Part shown: piece after piece, positions 8,831 through 17,775 of the stretch
Layout: every line of letters begins with the position of its first letter
Position numbering within the stretch: position 1 is the stretch's first letter
Origin: Sphingobacterium sp. N143
Lineage (GTDB): Bacteria; Bacteroidota; Bacteroidia; Sphingobacteriales; Sphingobacteriaceae
Assembly: GCF_030325625.1 (NCBI RefSeq)
Contig: NZ_JACAIS010000004.1
Coordinates: 62,001-126,000 of the forward strand
DNA: 64,000 nt
Direction of reading: 5' to 3'
The notes under the pieces: generated by a model
Seen by the model: only the letters and a program-made list of their open reading frames with translations
Told to the model about the DNA's origin: nothing
Database searches by the model: none
Translations under genes and position numbers: made by a program

Positions 8831-9538
8831 ATGAACATGGAACAATTTGCACAAGACGGGCAGGATATAAAAATCATTGAAAGATTGATTGTCAAAGTCC
8901 AGGACATGCTTACTCCAGGAGAAAAAATAGATTATATTGCCATGCAGAAAAAACCTGCAGTGACCATTTTGCCGGACAGTATCACCATCAGCAACAAGCG
9001 CATTTTTATGTGCGAATTCACCAAGTTAGGCTTAGCGACCGATTTCGAAATTTTCAGCTGGAAAGATATCAAGGATATTGCATTCAAAGAAGAGATCTTT
9101 GGTTCCAAAGTCACTGTCATTCCTTTTACGGGTGAAAATTTGAGCATAGATTATATTCCCAAGGTACAGGCTAGAAAACTATATCAATATATCAAGGCTG
9201 CACTTGAAAACGATAAGAAAGAATTAGCAGCAGATAAAGGAACAGTAGTCAATATTTCAACTGCTCCCAAAGAAGTAATTGTGGAAAAATCCGAAAGTAG
9301 TCCGGCACAGGCTCCGGTATCACCCCAGGTTTCAACACCCATCACACCTCCCGCGGCTGCGGTTCCAGTACCCCCACCAGTATCTGCTGTAACCACTCCT
9401 CCCCAGCCACCCATCGAGGAGGAAGCTGATGATGAAATTACTTTGAAACTTAAAAAACTAAAAACGCTTTTTGACAGGCAGCTGATCACCCAAGAAGAAT
9501 ACGAAAGCAAGAAAAAAGAAGTTTTATCGAATTTATAA
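8831..9538 (+). CDS. PH-like domain protein with C-terminal SHOCT helix
   Basis: Function unknown. Residues about 30-130 resemble a bacterial pleckstrin-homology fold (LTPGEKIDYIAMQKKP, TISNKRIFM, FSWKDIKDIAFKEEIFGSKVTVI). A linker of about 40 residues rich in Pro, Val and Thr follows. The end is a SHOCT-type short helical domain (LKKLKTLFDRQLITQEEYESKKKEVL, written here in parts: LKKLKTLFDRQ and ITQEEYESKKKEVL). SHOCT domains often mediate self-association. No signal peptide or membrane segment is visible, so it is probably cytoplasmic. It sits 37 bp after rsmI and 21 bp before lnt, in the same orientation, so the three may be cotranscribed. Confidence 0.8.
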   Translation: MNMEQFAQDGQDIKIIERLIVKVQDMLTPGEKIDYIAMQKKPAVTILPDSITISNKRIFMCEFTKLGLATDFEIFSWKDIKDIAFKEEIFGSKVTVIPFTGENLSIDYIPKVQARKLYQYIKAALENDKKELAADKGTVVNISTAPKEVIVEKSESSPAQAPVSPQVSTPITPPAAAVPVPPPVSAVTTPPQPPIEEEADDEITLKLKKLKTLFDRQLITQEEYESKKKEVLSNL

Positions 9539-9559
9539 AAGCAGGGGAGAGAATTTATT

Positions 9560-11185
9560 GTGAAGAATAATTACTTATTGGCACTTTTGAGTGCCTTTTT
9601 ATTATGGTTGGGCTGGCCCCCTATTCCTTATTCCAGCATATTGCTCTTTATTGGGTTTATTCCCCTGTTAATTGCACTGGAAAATATTATCCTTAGCAAA
9701 ACGATCAAAAAGAAAGGTCTGAAAGTCTTTCTCACGGCAGCTCTCACGGCAGTCATCTGGAATACCGCCTCCATTTATTGGGTATACAATTCCATCTCAG
9801 CAGTCATGCCTCCCCTTGCTGCTACCCTGATCAGCCTGATCCCCTTCTGTCTCGGAGCGGTATTAATGGCAGCAGCATTCAGGCTCTATTACCAGCTACG
9901 CCAAAAAAGCAGTGTTTTGCTGTCTCTTTTTGGACTGATGGGTTTTTGGATAAGTTATGAGTTTCTTCATGAATCATGGGACCTGGCCTTTCCATGGATG
10001 ACGCTGGGAAATGGTTTTGCCAACTTTCATCAGCTGATTCAATGGTATGATATCACCGGAGTATACGGAGGTACCGTATGGATCTGGTTGATCAATATCC
10101 TATTGTTTATACTCTATCTCCACAGAAAGGGATTATACACATTAAAAAACAAGATCCTCGTTCCTGTCAGTATTGCCCTCCTTTTGCTTGTACCCAGCCT
10201 GTATTCATTGCTTCGGTATTTCAGCTATGAAGAGCATCAAAATCCTGCCCAGGTCGTGGTGGTCCAACCCAATGTAAATCCATATATTAAGTTTCAGCTG
10301 AGCCCAGAAGAGCAGCTCAGCACACTATTTGCACTCTCAAGTTCAGTCGCTAAACCCAATACCGAATTTTTCATCTGGCCCGAGACAGCCCTGTCCCAAA
10401 ACGGCTATTTTGATGAAGAACATTTCAGGGATACTTATACCTACAATCAGATCTTAAAGTTTCTGGATCAATACAAGAACGGCAATGTCCTCTCCGGGAT
10501 AGAAAGCTATCAATTGTATAACGATGCTAAAACACCTACGGCACGTGAAATTTCCCCCCATGTATATCAAGACAATTTCAACGCCGCAACCCTCATCGAC
10601 TATTCGTCTAAACTGCAATTTTATCATAAGTCCAAGCTGGTCCCTGGTGTGGAGCAAATGCCATTTGGTACGGTAATGGATTTTTTAAAACCGCTGTTTA
10701 AGGCCTTTGGCGGAACTACCGGAGGATACGGAAAGCAGGCAGAACCTTCCGTATTCTATGCGCAAAGTGGCATTGGAGTGGCTCCTGTGATCTGCTATGA
10801 ATCCATCTGGGGCAATTATGTATCCAGCTATATAAAAAAGGGAGCTCAGTTTATTGCGATCATTACCAATGATGGCTGGTGGGGCAATACCTCGGGGAAA
10901 GACCAACATCTTCAATATGCCAAATTAAGGGCTATTGAAAACCGGCGCTGGGTTGCCCGTTCGGCAAATACGGGACTTTCGGGTTTTATCAACCAACGTG
11001 GTGATATCGTCCAGCAGACAAAATGGTGGGAACCCGCGGCGCTCAACCAGGAAATCAATCTCAATGAAGAAATCACGGTCTATACCAAGGTTGGTGATAT
11101 CGCCGCATATCTGGGTCTGACCTTCGCTTTTGGCGGTCTTTTAATCATCATAGCAAAAAGGCGGAAGCAGCAGGTCGAGCAATAA
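9560..11185 (+). CDS. lnt: Apolipoprotein N-acyltransferase
   Basis: Transfers the third acyl chain from phospholipid to the N-terminal cysteine of diacylglyceryl lipoproteins at the outer face of the inner membrane. The 541-residue protein has about six N-terminal membrane helices (to about residue 225), a periplasmic carbon-nitrogen-hydrolase domain, and a final helix at about 510-535. The catalytic Glu-Lys-Cys triad can be seen in FIWPETALS, HKSKLVPGVEQMPFG and APVICYESIWG. The start is GTG 9560, with AGGGGAGA at 9543-9550 as a possible ribosome-binding site. The many lipoproteins in this window are its natural clients. Confidence 0.95.
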   Translation: MKNNYLLALLSAFLLWLGWPPIPYSSILLFIGFIPLLIALENIILSKTIKKKGLKVFLTAALTAVIWNTASIYWVYNSISAVMPPLAATLISLIPFCLGAVLMAAAFRLYYQLRQKSSVLLSLFGLMGFWISYEFLHESWDLAFPWMTLGNGFANFHQLIQWYDITGVYGGTVWIWLINILLFILYLHRKGLYTLKNKILVPVSIALLLLVPSLYSLLRYFSYEEHQNPAQVVVVQPNVNPYIKFQLSPEEQLSTLFALSSSVAKPNTEFFIWPETALSQNGYFDEEHFRDTYTYNQILKFLDQYKNGNVLSGIESYQLYNDAKTPTAREISPHVYQDNFNAATLIDYSSKLQFYHKSKLVPGVEQMPFGTVMDFLKPLFKAFGGTTGGYGKQAEPSVFYAQSGIGVAPVICYESIWGNYVSSYIKKGAQFIAIITNDGWWGNTSGKDQHLQYAKLRAIENRRWVARSANTGLSGFINQRGDIVQQTKWWEPAALNQEINLNEEITVYTKVGDIAAYLGLTFAFGGLLIIIAKRRKQQVEQ

Positions 11186-11326
11186 ATAGCCCACATATGA
11201 ACAGTATCGCAAAACATCCTGGAGACAACCAACCTCCACCAGCATGTCTGGCGACCAGAAGGAAAAGATAATTATTTACAGATGAAAATAAGTCATTTAA
11301 TACATATGATTTACTTTTGATATTCG

Positions 11327-11334
11327 TAATTTTG
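11327..11334 (+). promoter_or_regulatory. -7 promoter box directly before the cysteine desulfurase gene
   Basis: TAATTTTG ends 4 nt before the ATG at 11339 (TTTG-TACC-ATG). This again suggests a leaderless transcript. No clear -33 element is visible at 19-21 nt upstream. Confidence 0.5.
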
Positions 11335-11338
11335 TACC

Positions 11339-12475
11339 ATGCAAGTATATTTTGACAATGCAGCGACTACAGCTTTAGATCCTGAAGTCATAAAAGTAAT
11401 GATGGATGTGATGGAAAATAATTTTGGGAATCCATCTTCTATCCATAGTCACGGAAGACAAGTAAAAACAATCGTAGAGAAAGCACGAAAAACTATCGCC
11501 AACCTACTCCATGTATCACCAGCAGAAATTTTCTTCACTTCGGGCGGAACGGAGGCTGACAACATGGCCATTGTCCGTTCAATCACAGATTTTGGAATTA
11601 CCCATGCGATCACTTCTCCCATAGAACATCATGCTGTTCTCCATACATTGGAGGAGCTTGAAAAGGCAGGCACAATTCATCTCGACCTCCTGGAAGTTGA
11701 TGAAAAAGGAAATTTAAATCTGGATCAGCTCGAAGAACTTTTAAGCAACAACCCGCGCACTTTTGTATCCATTATGCATGCCAATAATGAAATTGGCAAC
11801 CTCAATGATATTCAGCGTATAGCTGAACTGTGCCAGCAACATCAGGCGATATTCCATTCGGATACTGTACAGACCATGGGCCATTACCCGCATGACCTTG
11901 GCAAACTCAAAATAGATTTTATCACTGGTGCTGCTCATAAGTTTCACGGCCCAAAAGGTGTTGGTTTTTTATATATCAATGCCAATAATAAGATCAAACC
12001 TTTAATCTATGGTGGAGCTCAGGAACGCAATATGCGTGGTGGCACGGAAAATGTCTACGGCATTGCCGGACTGGCGAAGGCCTTGGAGCTTGCTTATGCA
12101 CACATGGAAGAACACCATGAATATATCCAAGAACTTAAATCATATATGATTGATGAATTGCGAAAAGCAATTCCTGACATTGATTTTAATGGTGTCATCG
12201 AGCCTGATCAGTCCTTATATACTGTACTGAACGTGTCCTTCCCTTGCAGCGACCTGGCGGACATGCTCTTATTCAACCTGGATATCGCTGGTATATCATG
12301 CTCTGGAGGGAGTGCATGCAGTTCGGGAACAGATATTGGCTCACATGTATTAAGTGCTATCAGATCGAGCTCAGATCGCCCCTCGGTACGGTTCTCGTTC
12401 TGCAAACAGAATACAAAAGAAGAAGTTGACTTTGTGGTGGCTACCCTGAAAGAACTTTGTACAAAAAGTAAATAA
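11339..12475 (+). CDS. Cysteine desulfurase (NifS/IscS-like, class V aminotransferase)
   Basis: Pyridoxal-phosphate enzyme that removes sulfur from cysteine as an enzyme-bound persulfide for Fe-S clusters or thiolated tRNA. The 378-residue protein has YFDNAATTALD at the start, SGGTEADNMAI at 68-78, the PLP-binding Lys201 in GAAHKFHGPKGVG and the catalytic Cys327 in SCSGGSACSSGTD. The SACSSG loop puts it in the IscS/NifS group (group I) rather than SufS. No iscU, iscR or other Fe-S assembly gene is adjacent, so whether it serves Fe-S assembly or tRNA thiolation cannot be told. A strong terminator follows directly. Confidence 0.94.
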   Translation: MQVYFDNAATTALDPEVIKVMMDVMENNFGNPSSIHSHGRQVKTIVEKARKTIANLLHVSPAEIFFTSGGTEADNMAIVRSITDFGITHAITSPIEHHAVLHTLEELEKAGTIHLDLLEVDEKGNLNLDQLEELLSNNPRTFVSIMHANNEIGNLNDIQRIAELCQQHQAIFHSDTVQTMGHYPHDLGKLKIDFITGAAHKFHGPKGVGFLYINANNKIKPLIYGGAQERNMRGGTENVYGIAGLAKALELAYAHMEEHHEYIQELKSYMIDELRKAIPDIDFNGVIEPDQSLYTVLNVSFPCSDLADMLLFNLDIAGISCSGGSACSSGTDIGSHVLSAIRSSSDRPSVRFSFCKQNTKEEVDFVVATLKELCTKSK

Positions 12476-12477
12476 AT

Positions 12478-12511
12478 AAAAAGGTCGACAGGAATTCCCG
12501 TCGACCTTTTT
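12478..12511 (+). terminator. Bidirectional terminator after the cysteine desulfurase gene
   Basis: AAAAAGGTCGAC (12478-12489) and GTCGACCTTTTT (12500-12511) form a perfect 12-bp stem with a 10-nt loop. It lies between convergent genes and has T-runs in both directions, so it also serves the NlpE-like gene. Confidence 0.9.
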
Positions 12512-12529
12512 CGTATGCTGTTTAATCAA

Positions 12530-12949
12530 TTAATTCTTTGTAAGCACGTAATATCTGGATATATCGCCCGTAATATCATTACCCGACAGATCCAACTGAC
12601 TCAGGATCTGATTCCCTAACTTGAATTTATAGTCCACCCCATCGAGTGTAACAATGTTTCCATCCAACTTCCACTTACCTTCACGCACAAAGACATCGTC
12701 ACTTTTATTGAGATATTTGGATGAATATTTATAGGTATTATCTGGATGCAGTGATATCAATGTTTCTATGCCATCACAATCGGCACAAGGCATCACACCC
12801 TTGTATTCCCCGATGACAATTTCCGCTTTGTCTCTTCCTTTTAATTCCTGTATATTATCTTTATAGGCCGCTACACTTTGTTTGGGGTTATCACAACCCA
12901 CTATTCCAATCATGACCAACAACCCCACTGTCCAAATAAACCTTTTCAT
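12530..12949 (-). CDS. NlpE N-terminal-domain-like lipoprotein
   Basis: A 139-residue lipoprotein with a lipobox ending at Cys19 (IVGC). The body fits the NlpE N-terminal domain: IGEYKGVMPCADCDGIETLISLHPDNTYKY shows the typical Y-G-x-x-PCADC-x-G-I segment (here at about 48-62), followed by a small beta-barrel (GKWKLDGNIVTLDG). In enterobacteria NlpE senses surface contact and lipoprotein faults through Cpx. No Cpx system is visible here, so only the fold is claimed. The CxxC pair could bind metal or form a disulfide. It is downstream of the TPR gene on the same strand (85 bp). Confidence 0.85.
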   Translation of the reverse strand: MKRFIWTVGLLVMIGIVGCDNPKQSVAAYKDNIQELKGRDKAEIVIGEYKGVMPCADCDGIETLISLHPDNTYKYSSKYLNKSDDVFVREGKWKLDGNIVTLDGVDYKFKLGNQILSQLDLSGNDITGDISRYYVLTKN

Positions 12950-13034
12950 CGCATTCCAAATTCAAAAAAATCAGCATCTAATAGTTACACCCATAATTTT
13001 CATAACAAATTAAATACCAAAAATTTAGAAAAGC

Positions 13035-13367
13035 TTAAAAATCATCCTCATCATCATCTCCCAACAGGGACAATGCCCCCTGTAACTCCCCCAAAGCATG
13101 GAAATTACGGCTTTTACGTGCGGCTTCCATTCCTTTTTTATAGGTCAGTAACGCCAGTTCCTGTTTGTCTAGTTTTTCATATAGTTTCCCCAAATGGTAA
13201 TATGTCCCCACATATTCGGGATTGGTCTGTATGAGACTTTCAAATCGGCTCATTGCCTCTTGCTCATTATCTTGCTTAAGGTACTCCGCTGCAATAGCAT
13301 ATTTCAGAAAAGGATCTGCCGGGTTCTCCTTCAAAAATTCGTTAAGTTGATCCAATCGTGTAGACAT
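13035..13367 (-). CDS. Small tetratricopeptide-repeat protein
   Basis: A 110-residue soluble protein made of about two to three TPR helical pairs (for example YLKQDNEQEAMSRFESLIQT and YVGTYYHLGKLYEKLDKQEL), ending in an acidic tail DDDEDDF. TPRs bind other proteins; the partner is unknown. There is no signal peptide. It has its own strong promoter of the shared 31-bp type just upstream, so it is a separately expressed gene rather than a fragment. Confidence 0.85.
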   Translation of the reverse strand: MSTRLDQLNEFLKENPADPFLKYAIAAEYLKQDNEQEAMSRFESLIQTNPEYVGTYYHLGKLYEKLDKQELALLTYKKGMEAARKSRNFHALGELQGALSLLGDDDEDDF

Positions 13368-13814
13368 ATCTTTTTTGTTTCAAACTTAGCTAAATTTGAA
13401 GTGATATCCAATACTATTCATCTGGCATGACAAAGCTTTGGGTGATTGACTACACATAGTATCAGGTGCTATTTCAACAATCATCCTAGTAGCACTGCCT
13501 GATCAAATAACCGGTAGCCTCCATTCCAATCAACGTCCCCCTATCAGGAATTAAAAATACTATGCTAGCATATAAAATGACATTTTACTGACTAAAATAG
13601 CGGATTATCAAACCACCCGAACAATCTGAAAAATATTACCAACAATCCAACAAAACCTCTATAATTTTAAAATAAAATCAACACCAACCCCAAAATGAGC
13701 AGTAGAAATAAAAATAATTCAAAAACACACCGAAGTGTTTTAACGAAATTTTAAGGCAACATGGTCTTTTTATTTGAGGGAAAATATGGTAAGTTTGAGT
13801 AAAACCAATCGTAT
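13368..13814. other. Divergent intergenic region between the TPR gene and etfB
   Basis: This 447-bp region holds the TPR promoter (13381-13411). A stretch at 13486-13555 on the minus strand can be read as a short transposase-like peptide. A 7-bp inverted repeat (13722-13728 / 13735-13741) and a -7-like TAAGTTTG at 13790-13797, 17 nt before the etfB ATG, are also present. No complete gene is visible. Confidence 0.6.
13381..13411 (-). promoter_or_regulatory. TPR-gene promoter, copy of the shared 31-bp module
   Basis: TTG (13409-13411, minus strand) is 20 nt from TAAGTTTG (13381-13388). The 18 bp ending in the -7 box read CAAATTTAGCTAAGTTTG, a palindrome except for one pair. The plus strand also shows TAAATTTG within the same element. 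Confidence 0.7.
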
Positions 13815-14552
13815 ATGAAAATATTAGTTTGTATAAGTAATGTCCCAGACACTACATCCAAGATCACTTTTACAAATGACAACACGGCCTTTAATACGGC
13901 CGGTGTACAGTTCATTATAAACCCATATGATGAGATTGCCTTATCCAAGGCAGTTGAATTGGCAGAAGGAGGAAAAGGGACTGTAACTGTCATCAATGTA
14001 GGCGATGCATCGACAGATGCAACCATTCGGAAAGCATTAGCGATAGGTGCAGACAATGCCGTACGTGTCAACGCCATTCCGCGTGATGCCTGGTTTGTCG
14101 CTCAGCAGATAGCGAATTATGCAAAAGAAAACGCATTTGATTTAATTTTAACAGGGCGAGAGTCGATCGATTATAATGGAGCACAAGTGGGGGCAATCCT
14201 GGCTGAATTGTTAGAAATTCCTTCAGTATCCATTGCCAAAAAGGTTGATGTTGCTACCGATAGTGTCACCATTGAACGTGAAATTGAAGGTGGGAAGGAA
14301 GTATTGACAGCTAAGCTACCCATCGTTATTGGTACTGCTGAAGGTGTTGCCGAACCCAAAATACCCAATATGCGCGGGATTATGGGGGCACGGAGCAAAC
14401 CGCTGGAAGTTCTCGAACCTACTGCAGTGGATACGCTATCCCAAATTGTAAAATATGAGACCCCAGCCCCACGTGGCACCGTAACACTTGTGGATCCCGC
14501 AGAAGTGGACAAGTTGGTATCTCTCCTTCACGATGAAGCAAAAGTCATTTAA
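13815..14552 (+). CDS. etfB: Electron transfer flavoprotein, beta subunit
   Basis: Small subunit of the heterodimeric ETF, which accepts electrons from acyl-CoA and related dehydrogenases. The 245-residue protein starts MKILVCISNVPDTTSKI. It carries the AMP-binding/ETF-beta signature region (LTGRESIDYNGAQVGAILAELLEIP near 113-137) and ends with a typical C-terminal arm that wraps around the alpha subunit. The alpha subunit gene follows after 21 bp, confirming the pair. No acyl-CoA dehydrogenase gene is adjacent. Confidence 0.96.
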   Translation: MKILVCISNVPDTTSKITFTNDNTAFNTAGVQFIINPYDEIALSKAVELAEGGKGTVTVINVGDASTDATIRKALAIGADNAVRVNAIPRDAWFVAQQIANYAKENAFDLILTGRESIDYNGAQVGAILAELLEIPSVSIAKKVDVATDSVTIEREIEGGKEVLTAKLPIVIGTAEGVAEPKIPNMRGIMGARSKPLEVLEPTAVDTLSQIVKYETPAPRGTVTLVDPAEVDKLVSLLHDEAKVI

Positions 14553-14573
14553 TCATTAAACTCCGAAAACACG

Positions 14574-15548
14574 ATGTCTATATTAGTTTATGTAGAAAAT
14601 ACCGATGGAAAATTCAAAAAATCTGCTTTTGAAGTGGTCTCTTATGCCAAAGCCATCGCCGATCATATACACACCGACCTGACAGCCATTTCCATTGGTC
14701 AGGTTGCAGCAGATGAACTTGCCAAATTAGGTAACTATGGTGCCACGAAAGTGCTTGATGTAAATAACGAACAGCTTTCGACTTTCGTGAATCAGGCTTA
14801 TGCCAGCATTATTGCTGAAGCAGCGCAACATGCCGGAGCATCATTGGTAGTGCTCTCCAACTCTTTCTCGGGAAAGGGGCTCGCGCCTCGAATTGCCACG
14901 AAGCTTCGGGCAGGCCTGGCAGATGGTGCTTTGACGGTACCGACAATTGAAGGAGAAAAGCTGAGCGTCAAAAAAACGGCATTCTCCAATAAAGCATTTG
15001 CTACCTTGGAGCTCACATCAAGCAATAAAGTAATTGCACTGGCTCCAAATGCATACGAAGTAAAAGAAATTGGTGGTCAGGCTACGGTGGAAGCATTTAC
15101 TGCCACGATTGCTCCTACGGATCTATCGACAATTGTCAAAGAAATTGTACGCGCCACAGATAAGGTTTCACTGCCTGAGGCAGAAATTGTCGTATCTGCG
15201 GGCCGTGGTTTAAAAGGGCCTGAAAATTGGGGAATGATCGAAGAACTGGCCGATGTGCTTGGAGCAGCTACCGCCTGTTCCAAACCGGTCTCCGATGCTG
15301 GCTGGCGCCCTCATGCTGAACACGTCGGTCAGACAGGTATCGTGGTGAGCCCAAATCTCTATATCGCGGTGGGTATATCCGGTGCCATACAGCATTTGGC
15401 AGGCGTAAGCTCCTCAAAAACCATTGTTGTCATTAACAAAGATCCGGAAGCACCATTCTTCAAGGTCGCAGATTATGGAATCGTCGGTGATGCATTTGAC
15501 ATCGTTCCCAAATTGACACAAGCACTGAAGGCTTACAAAGGTCTTTAA
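14574..15548 (+). CDS. etfA: Electron transfer flavoprotein, alpha subunit
   Basis: Large subunit of ETF, holding the FAD through its C-terminal domain. The 324-residue protein has the N-terminal ETF fold (1-190) and the FAD-binding domain with the family signature ([19 protein letters not shown], then [20 protein letters not shown] and [20 protein letters not shown]). It passes electrons to the respiratory chain, probably via an ETF:quinone oxidoreductase encoded elsewhere. Translation is likely coupled to etfB. A terminator follows. Confidence 0.97.
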   Translation: MSILVYVENTDGKFKKSAFEVVSYAKAIADHIHTDLTAISIGQVAADELAKLGNYGATKVLDVNNEQLSTFVNQAYASIIAEAAQHAGASLVVLSNSFSGKGLAPRIATKLRAGLADGALTVPTIEGEKLSVKKTAFSNKAFATLELTSSNKVIALAPNAYEVKEIGGQATVEAFTATIAPTDLSTIVKEIVRATDKVSLPEAEIVVSAGRGLKGPENWGMIEELADVLGAATACSKPVSDAGWRPHAEHVGQTGIVVSPNLYIAVGISGAIQHLAGVSSSKTIVVINKDPEAPFFKVADYGIVGDAFDIVPKLTQALKAYKGL

Positions 15549-15568
15549 TCAGTTAACCGTATACTTCT

Positions 15569-15601
15569 CTCCTCATTCATAAAAATGGATGAGGAGTTTT
15601 T
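15569..15601 (+). terminator. Terminator of etfBA
   Basis: CTCCTCATTCAT (15569-15580) pairs with ATGGATGAGGAG (15585-15596), with one mismatch and a 4-nt loop, followed by five T. Confidence 0.85.
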
Positions 15602-15639
15602 GTTTGAATAAATTTGTTTGCCGTGGAGCGTAATTATAA

Positions 15640-15670
15640 TTGCATATCAAAGCAAATTTATCTAAGTTTG
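15640..15670 (+). promoter_or_regulatory. Promoter of the bifunctional-nuclease gene, shared 31-bp module
   Basis: TTG (15640-15642), a 20-nt spacer and TAAGTTTG (15663-15670). The final 18 bp are CAAATTTATCTAAGTTTG, identical to those at serS. The start codon at 15691 lies 20 nt beyond the -7 box. Confidence 0.7.
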
Positions 15671-15690
15671 TAGACCGCTTTGGAATTAAA

Positions 15691-16317
15691 ATGAAGAAAA
15701 TCAGATTAGATATCGTTGGTTTATCCTATAGTCAAACACAATCTGGAGCTTATGCACTGGTATTGGGAGAAGTGGAGGGCAACAGAAGGCTGCCCATCAT
15801 TATCGGTAGCCATGAAGCCCAAGCCATCGCCATTCGGATAGAAAAAATGATTCCAAGCCGTCCCCTTACCCATGACCTATTTCAGTCCTTTGCGGAATCT
15901 TTTGGCATTAAGTTGATTGAGGTGTTGATCTACAACCTGATTGAAGGTATTTTTTATGCCAAGATTATTTGTTCTGATGGCAACAAGATGGTTGAGATTG
16001 ATGCACGGACTTCCGATGCCGTTGCTTTAGCGGTTCGGTTTGAGGCGCCGATTTATGCCTACGAATTTATTATGTCCTCTGCCGGAATTATTATTGAAGG
16101 GCACGAATTTGCATTTTTGGAAAACCTGGATAAAGCCAACAAGGTGCAAGATCCCAATGTGGTTGAGGTCGAAGAAAAGACTCCATCCAAATCCCCGAAC
16201 AACCCTTTTTCTTCGTTGACAGACGAACAATTGGAACAAGCGCTCACCCAAGCTTTGACCGAAGAGAACTATGAACAAGCAGCGCTGATTAGGGACGAAA
16301 TTTCCAAAAGAAAATAG
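15691..16317 (+). CDS. Bifunctional nuclease (BFN/DUF151) family protein with C-terminal UVR motif
   Basis: A 208-residue protein beginning MKKIRLDIVGLSYSQTQSG. Residues about 1-150 form the BFN/DUF151 domain (VLGEVEGNRRLPIIIGSHEAQAI in parts: LGEVEGNRRLPIIIG and DARTSDAVALAVRFEAPIYA). The plant founder has RNase and DNase activity; bacterial members are poorly studied. The last 35 residues (LTEENYEQAALIRDEIS) match a UVR motif, the UvrB/UvrC contact helix pair also used in other proteins. A TTG at 15640 in the same frame is part of the promoter, so ATG 15691 is preferred. It has its own promoter and lies 48 bp before the permease gene. Confidence 0.88.
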   Translation: MKKIRLDIVGLSYSQTQSGAYALVLGEVEGNRRLPIIIGSHEAQAIAIRIEKMIPSRPLTHDLFQSFAESFGIKLIEVLIYNLIEGIFYAKIICSDGNKMVEIDARTSDAVALAVRFEAPIYAYEFIMSSAGIIIEGHEFAFLENLDKANKVQDPNVVEVEEKTPSKSPNNPFSSLTDEQLEQALTQALTEENYEQAALIRDEISKRK

Positions 16318-16365
16318 CTTCTTTCATCAAAACGAAACAAAAACTCTAAATATAATATCGTTTTT

Positions 16366-17736
16366 ATGTCTATTAAATTAAGATTGACCATCATGAGCTT
16401 CTTTCAGTTCTTTGTCTGGGGAGCTTGGTTGATTACAATAGCAAATTACTGGTTTGGCACGAAGCAATGGGATGGCACACAATTCGGTGCTATTTTTGCG
16501 ACCATGGGAATAGCCTCCCTGTTTATGCCAACTTTAATGGGGATAATTGCCGACCGTTGGATAAATGCTGAGAGGCTCTATTTTATTCTTCATTTATGCT
16601 ATGCAGGTGTTTTATTTTATTTACCACAGGTAAACGATCCAAACACCTTTTTTTATGCCATGCTGGCAGCCATGTGTTTTTATATGCCCACACTGGCTTT
16701 GTCCAACTCCATTGCTTACACGGCGTTGAATGAAAACAATTATGATCTGGTCAAAGCGTTTCCCCCTATCCGTGTTTTTGGTACCATAGGTTTTATCGTG
16801 GCCATGTGGATCACAAACCTGACCGGCAACAAGGCTACTGCTTATCAATTTTATATTGCCGGAACCGCAGCATTGGCCTTAAGCCTGTATGCTTTTACCT
16901 TACCCAAATGCCCTCCTAAAAAGCTGCAGCAGGAGAATGCATCCTGGCCCCAATTATTGGGACTTGAAGCATTCAAACTATTTGGAAACTACAAAATGGC
17001 ACTGTTTTTTATATTTTCCATGTTCTTAGGTGCAGCATTGCAGTTGACCAATGCCTATGGCGATGTTTTCTTGGACGAGTTTAAGTTCTACCCTAAATTT
17101 GCAGAATCGTTTGTGGTGAAATACTCAACGATCATTATGTCCATTTCGCAGATCTCAGAAACACTCTTTATTCTTGCGATTCCATTTTTTCTGAAAAGAT
17201 TTGGGATCAAGAAGGTGATGCTGATCTCCATGCTTGCCTGGGTGCTGCGTTTTGGATTATTTGCCTTTGGAGATCCTGCAGGTGGCCTTTGGATGGTTAT
17301 ACTCTCTTGTATCGTCTATGGAATGGCCTTTGATTTTTTCAATATTTCCGGATCCCTATTTGTGGAGACTTCTACGACTTCAAGCATCCGCAGTTCGGCA
17401 CAGGGCCTGTTTATGATGATGACCAACGGCATCGGAGCCGTTTTCGGAAGCTTTGTATCTGGCTGGGTGATTGACCACTACTTTACTAAAAGCTTCCAAA
17501 AGGTTCAGGATCTGGCCCAATATTTAGATACCGATATTAAGAACACGCATTTTTTACAATTCTTACAAGAAAAAAGCATATCCATATTACCTGATGGTAT
17601 GTTAAGCAATAGCCTGATGCTCAAAGACTGGCATAACATATGGCTGGCCTTTGCTATCTATACACTGGTCATCGCCATACTTTTTGCCCTATTCTTCAGG
17701 CATAAGCACGAGCGTGAACCCCTAAATACAAAATAA
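16366..17736 (+). CDS. Nucleoside:proton symporter of the NupG/XapB type (MFS)
   Basis: A 456-residue major-facilitator protein with 12 predicted membrane helices. The start, LTIMSFFQFFVWGAWLITIANYWF, with LMGIIADRWINAERL after helix 2, is typical of the nucleoside permease family. An extended loop near residues 375-415 precedes the last helix. It would import nucleosides for salvage. The exact substrate is inferred from family only. It shares direction and close spacing with the gene before it and ends at a terminator. Confidence 0.88.
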   Translation: MSIKLRLTIMSFFQFFVWGAWLITIANYWFGTKQWDGTQFGAIFATMGIASLFMPTLMGIIADRWINAERLYFILHLCYAGVLFYLPQVNDPNTFFYAMLAAMCFYMPTLALSNSIAYTALNENNYDLVKAFPPIRVFGTIGFIVAMWITNLTGNKATAYQFYIAGTAALALSLYAFTLPKCPPKKLQQENASWPQLLGLEAFKLFGNYKMALFFIFSMFLGAALQLTNAYGDVFLDEFKFYPKFAESFVVKYSTIIMSISQISETLFILAIPFFLKRFGIKKVMLISMLAWVLRFGLFAFGDPAGGLWMVILSCIVYGMAFDFFNISGSLFVETSTTSSIRSSAQGLFMMMTNGIGAVFGSFVSGWVIDHYFTKSFQKVQDLAQYLDTDIKNTHFLQFLQEKSISILPDGMLSNSLMLKDWHNIWLAFAIYTLVIAILFALFFRHKHEREPLNTK

Positions 17737-17764
17737 CAAAAAGCCGCAAATTGCGGCTTTTTGT
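17736..17764 (+). terminator. Terminator of the nucleoside permease gene
   Basis: ACAAAAAGCCGCAA and TTGCGGCTTTTTGT form a 14-bp perfect stem overlapping the permease stop codon. Its right edge touches the -7 box of the next gene (17764-17771), so termination and initiation signals abut. Confidence 0.85.
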
Positions 17765-17771
17765 ATATTTG
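17764..17771 (+). promoter_or_regulatory. -7 promoter box directly before the MscS-like gene
   Basis: TATATTTG ends 4 nt before the ATG at 17776 (TTTG-CACC-ATG). This matches the close spacing seen at rsmI and the cysteine desulfurase gene and implies a leaderless mRNA. Confidence 0.5.
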
Positions 17772-17775
17772 CACC

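Noticed and set aside
11197..11271. 24-codon ORF (MNSIAKHPGDNQPPP and onward) between lnt and the cysteine desulfurase gene
   Set aside because: No promoter, no ribosome-binding site and biased Pro/Arg content; likely chance.
13722..13741. 7-bp inverted repeat AAAACAC/GTGTTTT upstream of etfB
   Set aside because: Short and AT-rich; such repeats are common by chance in this base composition.
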